NCBI GenBank assembly: GCA_001430745.1
Contig: KQ481984.1
Location: 85,508 to 101,511, forward strand
Direction of reading: 5' to 3'
Length of the DNA: 16,004 nucleotides
Origin: Auxenochlorella pyrenoidosa
Taxonomy: Eukaryota > Chlorophyta > Trebouxiophyceae > Chlorellales > Chlorellaceae
Below, piece by piece: positions 9,651 to 16,004 of the stretch. Under the pieces are notes generated by a model. That model was not told the origin of the DNA, searched no databases, and saw only the letters and a program-made list of their open reading frames with translations. A program made the translations under genes and the position numbers. Within the stretch, counting starts at the first letter, position 1. The number at the start of each line of letters is the position of its first letter.

Positions 9651-9758
9651 TTGGCCGGCAGCGCGCTACACCCGCAGGTCGAGCAGAGGTTCGGAGGTTG
9701 ACGCGCCCCCCCGCTCCTCGGTCAAACGCCGGTCCACCCGGGCGGTCCACCAGGGCGG

Positions 9759-12700
9759 TCAAAACTTGATGGGCTCCTCTGTGTCGGCGTCCAGCATGAG
9801 CACCTCAATGATGTCGGGGTACTTGTCGCGCACCGCGGCGCGCAGGCCGTACCCGATGGGCTTGGGGCCCTTGTAGCGCAGCGTGCAGATGCCCTGGGGT
9901 GGTGGGGAAGGGGGTGGGGGGTGGTGCGTGTGTGGGTGGGTGGATTGGGGCAGTGGGGGGGGGGGAGAGGCCAGATGGGCGGAGGCTTGAGGTGCAGCCG
10001 CCATGCGAGGCACTGCCGGGCCGCCATGCAGGGTGGGCCGGGCCACCAGGTGGGCGTGCGTGCGCATGCGTGGTGCAGCGCAGCAGGCGGGTGCCAGGCG
10101 TGCTGCTGGCGCTGGCTGCCGCACAAATCCCTCCAGCGGGGGCGCCGCTCGGTAGCACGCACGCTGCGCCCGCTTGGCAGGGCCCGTCGCGAAGGGGTGC
10201 TGCAACGTGCGGCGCGATGGCTTTTGGTCCTCACCTGCTCGACAGACACGACCTCCACCGAGCCGCCATAGGCGGCCACAGCGCCGCGCAGCATGTTGAG
10301 GTGCATGTCCACCGCCTCTGCTGTGGCGCCGCCCTCCTCAGCCGCCCCCACCTGCGCGGTAAGGTGTGTGTGTGTGTGTGTGGGACGGGGGGATGGCGGC
10401 ACTCAGACGCAAGGCATGGGCGCCTGCAGCAGCTGGTGCTGGCCCCAACCCCTCGTGCCAGCAAGAAGGCGGGCGAGCGGGCGTGCAGGCGTGCAGGCGG
10501 CAGGCTGCAGCTGGCCCGCTGCGCGTCAGCCCGCAGTCCTTGCAGGCGCACAGGGCACCGTCAGGGTGGGAGCTCCCCTCCTCCCCATGCAGCCGCAGTC
10601 TGCGCAAACACAGCGCCTGCGCAAACACAGCGCCGCCACACCGGCCGCAGACGACTGATAGCGGGCAGCGCCCGCCATGCCGTCATGCCCCGCCCCCCCC
10701 CGCCCTCGCCCCCCCCAACACACATACGCACCACCACACACAACCCCCTCACCCTCCCACACACACACACACAACACCACCACCACCCCCACCTGCAGCA
10801 CCTCCACCAGCTGGTCCCCAAACGCCGCCTTCAGGCTGCGCTCGATGCCCATCTTCATGGTGGCGGTGGAGGAGGGGCAGGTGCCGCAGTTGCCCTGCAG
10901 GGGTGGGGCGGGTGTGTGTGTGGTGTGTGTGGTGTGTGTGGGTGGGGGTTGGGGTTCAACCACAAACATATCTTTCAGTGCAGATTGTACAGGTGCTCGT
11001 GAACTGGATTGAGGATGTCGGCGAGGGACAGCCGAGGCATCAGGGGCCAGGTGCCGCAGTTGGCGATTGCGAATGACAGGGAGCGCCCGCAGCCGCAGCA
11101 TCGCCCGGCCAGACCAGGCCTGCTTGCAGTGCAGACCCTCCAAGGGGAAGCTGCCATGAGCACGGGGAAACTTGCCGCCCGAGCCGCCGCCATGTGGCCC
11201 ACCCCGGCTTGCCTGCATCACGCGGCCGCCCAAACTGAGCTGCCGCCCCACAAGCAGACCACCCCCACACACAAAAAAAAGAAAAGCCGACAAACAACCG
11301 CCTGCAGGCGCGGGCGCGGGCTTGCCTGCAGTTGCAGCATCACGCGGCCGCCCTCCACCGCCACCACCTCCACGTTGCCGCCGTCGGCAATCAGGTAGGG
11401 CCGCACGTCGTCCAGCGCCTTGTCCACCGCCTCCACCGTCATCGGCTGGGGGGCCTGCAAAAGAGGGGGGGGGGGGGGGGTGTAAATTGGAGGGGTGAAG
11501 GCGGTGCGGTTTCCTCTCGGCAGAAAGGCAAAGGGTGGTGCACGCCCGGCGCCCTCATCCAAGGTGCTGCTCACAAACGCTGCCCCCACAGGGTCAGTGG
11601 GACGCTGCTCGGCTGAGCGGCAGCGCGGCAATGCGATGTGAGCCAGCGGCAGCGCGGGGAGGCAGTGTGGCCACCTGGGCAGCAGGCAGAGCAGCGGAGC
11701 GAGGGCGGCAGCAGGCGAGGGCGGGCAAGATCCAGGGCGGACGCGCAACCCGGCTGGCACGCACCTCGCCGCCGCCGGCCGCGTTGCCCACCGCACGGTG
11801 CACCGAGGCGCGCGCAAAGGGGGTGACGGGCGCGCCGCCCGCGCCGCCCGCCTCGCCCTGCTGCGCCTGCTGCGCCGCGCCGCCCGCCTCTGCCGTCTGC
11901 TGCGAGATGACCTCTGACCAGTCGTCCCCCTCAACCGCGGCGATCATCTTCAGGCGGCGCTGGCGCGAGTCCTCTGCCTCGCCTGCCACGTCGTCGTGCA
12001 GGTTCTCGCCCATTGCCTGCAATGACAAAAAGGTGAGGAGCAGGTGGGTGCTGCAAGCAAGCACAAGAAGCACATCCCCCGGCACATCATCGTGCAGGTT
12101 CTCGCCCATTGCCTGCAACGAATGCCTTGGAGAGGAGCAGGTAGGTGCTGCAGCCCGGCAAAGGAACGCATCCACCCCCGTTGTGCCCACTGTCACAGCA
12201 GCGTCCAGGGCCCTGCCAATGCAACGCAAGCTGCGGCCCACACAGAGTGAAGGCTGGAGTGCCCGCCTGGGGGGCAGCAAGAGGCCAACAACAGGCCGAA
12301 GGGCGGGCCAGCTCGCCTTGCGCAGCTTGAGCTTGCGCTCCTCATGCTCTGCCAGCTCATCGGCGCTCATCAGAGAGACGTCCACAGACGAGCCAGAGGC
12401 GGCGGCGGCGCCCTGCCACAGCTCCGCCTCGGCGCCGTTGCCTGCGGCGCAGGCGGCAGCAGCGCGCAGAGCGGCGGTGGGTGCGGGCAGCAGCGGCGGG
12501 CCGGCCCACAGGGGCCCCTGAGCCGGGCCCCTGCTGCAGCACTGCCTGGGCTCTGTCGCCCACACACAGGGGCACGGCATGCGCAGCACAGACCGGCGGC
12601 TCGATGAGCTGGCCGGGCAGGGTGGGAAGCAGCACGAGCTGCCTGAGGCTGCTGCCTGCAGCAGCCCTTGAACCTGCCCTCGCAGCCTCACCCGGCGGCA

Positions 12701-13925
12701 GCGTGCCCGCCTCCTGCAGCCAGTTGTCAGCCTCGCGCTGCAGCGCCGCACGCGACTGCACCAGGCAAGGGGCGGCATGGCGCTTCGCAAGTGTGGCCCA
12801 CAGCAGCAGGGGCCGCAGGCGGTTGACCACCTGTCAGCGCAGCAACTTGCGGCAGGGAGCGCCTGTTGCCGCAGCAGCGCAGCACACGGCCCCCCCACCC
12901 CTCCCCTAAGAGCACAGCCCTGCACGCCTCATCACGCCCTGCTAGGCATCTGGCAGGCAAGGTGCGCTCGCCTGCATCGCCTTGTTGGCAAACACCATGG
13001 CGCGCACCCAGGCGCAGCGCTCCTCCCCCACGCGCGCCAGGTGGCCCTGCAGCAGGCCAGGGAGTGCTGTTGATATCAGCCCCGTGTGGAGTGCTTTCAC
13101 TTCTGTGTGCGTTGATAGGGACCCCGGGGGAAGCCAGGAGGGGTGCCCTGAATGGCCGGTGGGCGCCGCAGCTGTCAAGGCTTTGGGTGCGGTTCGACCG
13201 ACAGCACCCGCCTTGACCCGACAGCACCCACCTCCAAGGAGCGCAAGCCACCCACCTACACCGATAGCACCCACCCACCTTGACCGACAGCACCACGTTG
13301 CGCGAGTAGCCGACGTACTGCAGGTTGCGCCTGGCGTCGTACAGCGCGTACACCCCCACCGGCTTCTCCCCCTCCCGGCCAGACAGGTAGCCCGCCACCG
13401 GCAGCAGCGAGCCGCCGTCGTCCTCGCCCTGTGGGGCAGGAGGCAGCAGAGGGGGGGGGGGAACGGTGCGCGTGGCGAGAGGCGGCGGGGAGGCGGCTGT
13501 ACTCCCCCAGAAGGGCGGTAAAGAGCCTGTGCTGTGGTGCCTTGGAAGGCTGGTGGGAAGCACCAAGGCTGCAGAGGAGGCGCGAGAACGGTGGCCCCCC
13601 CTCCCTCCTTTTACCGGGCAGCTCGCAGTGCAGAGGCACCCACCTCCCGAAAGGTGTAACCCCGCTCCGAGCTGTGCGCCTCCTCCGCACCCCCCTCGCC
13701 GTACAGGAAGCCGTGCAGGCCAGCGTGGCCCTCAGGCACTGCGGCATCCGTCACAACAGCGGGGGCGGCCGCTGGCGTGCTGCCGCTGCCGCTGCCGCCT
13801 GCTGGTGCCGCTGCTCGCACGGCAGAGCCGGCGCGTCTGCTACCGCTGCGGGGTGCTTTCTGTGCTCGACAGGCAAGAGCTGGAGGTGTTGGGGCCGCCG
13901 CCCACGACTGCACAAGAGGAACCAT
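9759..13925 (-). CDS. GIY-YIG - NFU fusion protein, plastid-type iron-sulfur cluster scaffold
   Basis: Ten exons join in phase into 476 residues: 13925-13644, 13428-13279, 13046-12972, 12755-12692, 12441-12317, 12016-11765, 11454-11326, 10894-10793, 10351-10235 and 9893-9759 (TGA). Introns 3, 5 and 7 have GC donors. Residues 1-45 are Ala/Arg/Ser-rich, like a chloroplast transit peptide. Residues 119-200 (GVYALYDARRNLQYVGYSRN to AGTLPPGN) closely resemble the GIY-YIG domain fused to glutaredoxin in plant GRXS16. A charged linker follows. Residues 321-393 form an NFU domain (MTVEAVDKALDDVRPYLIAD, then GNCGTCPSSTATMKMGIE) with the cluster-binding CGTC at 362-365. A second NFU-like domain without CxxC (about 402-476, ending DADTEEPIKF) matches the degenerate second domain of plastid NFU1-3. 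NFU proteins pass Fe-S clusters to plastid targets such as photosystem I. The ATG at 14039 is an alternative in-frame start; 13925 has the better context (ACAATGG). Confidence 0.82.
10364..10382. repeat. GT dinucleotide microsatellite in NFU intron 8
   Basis: About nine GT units follow directly after the exon 9 acceptor region of the NFU gene. On the gene strand it is an AC run that leads into the acceptor. Similar GTGTGT/GGTGGG tracts occur in introns 7 and 9 of the same gene. Confidence 0.8.
11040..11064 (-). repeat. Relic of the NFU CxxC exon inside intron 7
   Basis: On - this reads CCAACTGCGGCACCTGGCCC, nearly the same as the start of exon 8 (CAACTGCGGCACCTGCCCC, encoding NCGTCP). Fifteen bases (CAACTGCGGCACCTG) are identical. 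The copy sits in intron 7, about 165 bases before the real exon in transcript order. It lacks the acceptor context and the rest of the exon, so it is probably a decayed partial duplicate. Confidence 0.5.
11987..12152 (-). repeat. 96-base tandem duplication over the NFU exon 6 acceptor
   Basis: On -, the segment with the acceptor and exon start (ttgcag|GCAATGGGCGAGAACC…GAYGAYGTG) occurs twice, with exon starts at 12112 and 12016, exactly 96 bases apart. The first 30 exon bases differ at only two wobble sites. The preceding intron tract (gcagcacc(t/c)acctgctcctc) is also duplicated. The frame is open across the copy, so using the upstream acceptor would insert 32 residues (AMGENLHDDVPGDVLLVLAC…) without a shift. 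Confidence 0.75.
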
Positions 13926-14346
13926 TGTGTTGCAGGCGGAGACGCGGGCAGGAGGGCTGCTGGTGCACACAGTCCTGTTGCGCAGCGATCTGGGCGAGAT
14001 GCTGGCCTGCGGAACCGCCGGTACCAGGAAGCCCTTCATCCTCGAGCGTGCTATGGGTTCCGCAGCAGGAGCAGGCAGCCCACGCCGCGTCTGGCAAGCC
14101 CGGAGCCTTGCAACAGCTTCTGCCAGTCTGCGGAGCACAATTGGCCGCCCAGACAACTCACTGGTGCCTGCAGTCTGGGGTGGTTGCAACTCCCGCACCA
14201 ATCTCACCCCGCTGAGCACTCTACAGCGCCTGGGGCCCCTGCATAGGCTGTACAGGCACTGTGGAACTTCCGATCCCCGCGCCGTTGTCACCTTTCCCAG
14301 GAGCCGACTGCCGCAGCTCTGCAGCCGACTGACGCCGCCAGCAACC
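13926..14346. promoter_or_regulatory. Divergent promoter region, NFU (-) and Hint gene (+)
   Basis: The 421 bases between the ATG of the NFU fusion (13925, -) and the ATG of the Hint gene (14347, +) must contain both promoters if these starts are right. No TATA box stands out. The NFU reading frame stays open upstream to the ATG at 14039 and beyond, so part of this may be 5' coding sequence. Confidence 0.45.
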
Positions 14347-15552
14347 ATGCTCCGCGGCGGCGCAGCCCTGGCAGCGCTCGCCCTGGTCTGCCTGCTGGGC
14401 AGCGCTGCAGCTGGCAGGGCGCTGCAGCAGTACGACTGCACCACAGCCAAGCAGCAGTGCGAATCCGCCAGCTGTAAAGGTGGGCTACGGGCCTAGTGCA
14501 GCTGCCCTCCTCACCTGCAGCGCTCACCAGCCAGCAGCGCCTCTCGACACCCACAGACACTGACCTGCGTGCTGCTGCACTGCGCTGTGTTATGACCGCC
14601 GCAAGATCTGCCTCGCATGCAGGCAAGATCTCTTTCGACTGCGACCCCGCCACCGGGTTGACCACCTGCAAGTGCGATTCGGCAGGCTTCGTCAGCTGCT
14701 TCCCGGGAAGCGCAACGGTGCGTGGCAGCAGCGCGCTCCTTCTCTTTGTGCCTGTGGGCCATGCCTGTGCGCAGCAGCAGACCTCCAGCACTCGCTGGCT
14801 GCGCCTGCGCCTGCACATGGCGCAGCCCCAGCAGCCAGGCCAGCGGCCCACCCGGTGCAACCCTGGTCGCCGCTGCTGCTGCATTGAGCAGCCTGCCACC
14901 GGCCCCCCCCCCGCCCGCTGCTCGCTTATTTCCATGGTCTGCCTGCTGCGCACTTCACGTCACCTGCAGGTGCGCACGGCCGACGGCCAGGCCAAGCCGC
15001 TGTCAGAGGTGCAGCTGGGCGAGCGGGTGCTCAGCGTGGGCACCGATGGCGCGCTGCAGTACAGCCCAGTCTACATGTGGAGCAGCCGGCGGCCCGCCGA
15101 GGCAGCCGCCTTTATGCGCGTGCGCACCGACGCGGGCCACAACCTGACTGGTGCGGCGCCGGGGCCTGCTGCTGTCAAGCTCGCGTGGAGCACGGACGGG
15201 TGCCGGGCTCGGCTGTTGCTGTTGAGCCCAGCGCTGCCCTGCCATGGGCAGATTACACTAGTGCTCGTGCCCAGTGTCGCCCTCCTTGCATGCTCTCGAT
15301 GCGACTTCTGGCGCTCGCGGTCTCCAGCCTTGCACATTGGCCTGACCCTTGCCAGCGCTGCTGGCCCACGCGGCACCGTCTGCCTGAGTTTGTTGCGCGG
15401 GCGTCTCCCTCCCACACTCTTTCCAAGCCTTGCTTCGCCCTGCAGTGACGCCCGGTCATTACCTGTTTGCCTGGCGAGGCGCGGCGGCACAGCAGGCGGC
15501 GCAGGCGGCGCTGGGGAACCCCGCCAGCTGGCCGCTGGTGCTGCCCACTCAG
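14347..15552 (+). CDS. Secreted cysteine-rich protein with Hedgehog-type Hint domain (3' end not resolved)
   Basis: Exons 14347-14479, 14623-14717, 14970-15150 and 15446-15552 join in phase into 172 residues, then an AG|gcaagc donor leads on. Residues 1-24 (MLRGGAALAALALVCLLGSA…) form a signal peptide. Residues 25-69 are Cys-rich (YDCTTAKQQCESASC, then CDPATGLTTCKCDSAGFVSC). The Hint domain begins at Cys70 with CFPGSATVRTADGQAKPLSE, then LGERVLSVGTDGALQYSPVY, then VTPGHYLFAW with the TxxH motif (Thr138, His141) expected of Hint proteins. Hint domains self-cleave before this Cys by N-S acyl shift; in Hedgehog the signalling part is released with a sterol. No Hedgehog signalling domain is present. 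The C-terminal part of Hint and the stop lie in exons I could not place, probably beyond 16004. Intron 3 splits the segment just before TPGH. The start has a good context (gcaaccATGC). Confidence 0.78.
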
Positions 15553-15696
15553 GCAAGCCTTGGGGGTGTTGTTTTGGGGGAGGGGGACGTTTGGGTGAGT
15601 GGGGTTGGGGGGTGTTGCCAGCGTGGTGGGTGGGTGGACAGGTTGGGGTGGTGGCCCTGACTCAGCTGGCATTGCATGCACCCGTGAGCTTGGCTT

Positions 15697-15753
15697 GGCA
15701 GGGGCATGCACCCATGCATTTGCACTTCTTGGCAGCTGGCAGGGGCATGCACC
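15697..15753. repeat. Direct repeat with GCATGC cores
   Basis: GGCAGGGGCATGCACC occurs at 15697-15712 and again at 15738-15753, 41 bases apart. GCATGC or ATGCAT palindromes also occur around 15674, 15714 and 15799. They lie after Hint exon 4, in what is probably an intron. Confidence 0.75.
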
Positions 15754-15785
15754 ACACACCAGCACTTTGAGACCACCATCTTGTC

Positions 15786-15901
15786 CACCTGTCCCCAGCA
15801 TGCACTGGCTGTGGCCGACAGGCAGGGCTTGGTGCAGGCAGGCAGGGCCTGGTGCACACGATGCTGCACCGGCCACAGCCGGTGCATGCTGGGGACAGGT
15901 G
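15786..15901. repeat. 31-base inverted repeat (foldback)
   Basis: The left arm 15786-15816 (CACCTGTCCCCAGCATGCAC…) and the right arm 15871-15901 (…GTGCATGCTGGGGACAGGTG) are complementary with one mismatch in 31 bases, across a 54-base spacer. The single-stranded form would make a stable hairpin. It sits in the probable intron 4 of the Hint gene. Confidence 0.85.
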
Positions 15902-15929
15902 CAGCCTCATGTGCACCAGGCCCTGCCTG
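15839..15929. repeat. Overlapping 20-base perfect inverted repeat
   Basis: CAGGCAGGGCCTGGTGCACA at 15839-15858 is perfectly complementary to 15910-15929. A near direct copy of its core (GGCAGGGCTTGGTGCA) lies at 15821-15836. The arms interleave with the 31-base inverted repeat, so the two hairpins cannot form fully at once. A shorter palindrome (TGCACCGG…CCGGTGCA, 15865-15886) is nested inside. Confidence 0.85.
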
Positions 15930-16004
15930 TCTCCTCCCCTGCCCTCTGCCTGTGTTGCACATACACGCACATGCCCTGCAAGCCTGCATGGGTCTTTGCG
16001 CCCG

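Larger units (their letters stand above)
9009..9758. other. Intergenic region between convergent genes
   Basis: This region holds the 3' flanks of the Tctex1-like gene (+) and the NFU gene (-). TGTAA candidates occur on + at 9325-9329 and on - at 9445-9449. The open frames crossing the region have no recognisable protein features. A partial copy of the NFU 3' end lies at about 9610-9650 (separate entry). Confidence 0.5.

Noticed and set aside
9089..9769. Plus-strand 226-codon open frame
   Set aside because: Low-complexity Arg/Ala/Pro sequence that runs through two convergent 3' flanks into the antisense of the NFU last exon; no ATG and no family features.
10690..10960. CRISPR-like or structured repeat array
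   Set aside because: These are simple GT/AC and GGTGGG tracts in introns with no spacer-repeat organisation.
11594..12925. Minus-strand 443-codon open frame as a single exon
   Set aside because: Only the part at 11765-12112 is in the coding frame of the NFU gene. The rest reads introns and shifted exons; the spliced model gives continuous family-like protein.
13926..14039. Extension of the NFU fusion to the ATG at 14039
   Set aside because: It is in frame and still transit-peptide-like, so it is possible, but the start at 13925 has a better context. Kept only as an alternative.
15794..15860. Next Hint exon after a gtccccag acceptor (HALAVADRQGL…)
   Set aside because: The phase fits, but the sequence is part of the inverted-repeat cluster and does not resemble the expected Hint continuation. 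Left out of the gene model.

Overview
The window looks like nuclear DNA of a GC-rich green alga, most likely a chlorophyte of the Chlorella/Trebouxiophyceae type. The evidence is very high GC, genes split by many short introns with pyrimidine-rich (often CTGCAG) acceptors, TGTAA motifs downstream of several stops (the usual chlorophyte poly(A) signal), alanine/glutamine-rich low-complexity coding, and plastid-type and peroxisome-type plant protein families. Long open frames on both strands are mostly GC-bias artefacts. The gene models below were built by joining exons whose phases fit and whose joined protein makes family sense. No transcript data were available.

Layout, left to right: (1) 116-864 (+), last exons of a TMEM205/DUF4149-like membrane protein, cut by the window start. 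(2) 3215-1314 (-), a five-exon protein with two stress-response A/B barrel (Dabb) domains, like plant UP3. (3) 3216-4237, about 1 kb without a clear gene, apart from one orphan exon-like segment on +. (4) 7928-4238 (-), a five-exon ankyrin protein with about 22 repeats and an apparent 7-nt frameshifting deficit inside one repeat. (5) 8343-9008 (+), a three-exon, 119-residue protein that weakly resembles Tctex1 dynein light chains. (6) 13925-9759 (-), a ten-exon gene joining a GIY-YIG domain of the plant GRXS16 type to a plastid-type NFU iron-sulfur scaffold. (7) 14347 to beyond 15552 (+), a secreted cysteine-rich protein carrying a Hedgehog-type Hint autoprocessing domain, followed by an inverted-repeat cluster.

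Two gene pairs are divergent, with start codons 414 bp (ankyrin/Tctex1-like) and 421 bp (NFU/Hint) apart, so shared promoters are possible. Tctex1-like and NFU converge, with candidate poly(A) signals about 115 bp apart. The genes do not form an obvious pathway.

The most notable points are the GIY-YIG-NFU fusion, the algal Hint protein, the high share of GC-AG introns (5 of about 25 inferred), repeated small duplications of splice acceptor plus exon start that would give in-frame alternative products, and the broken repeat in the ankyrin gene.
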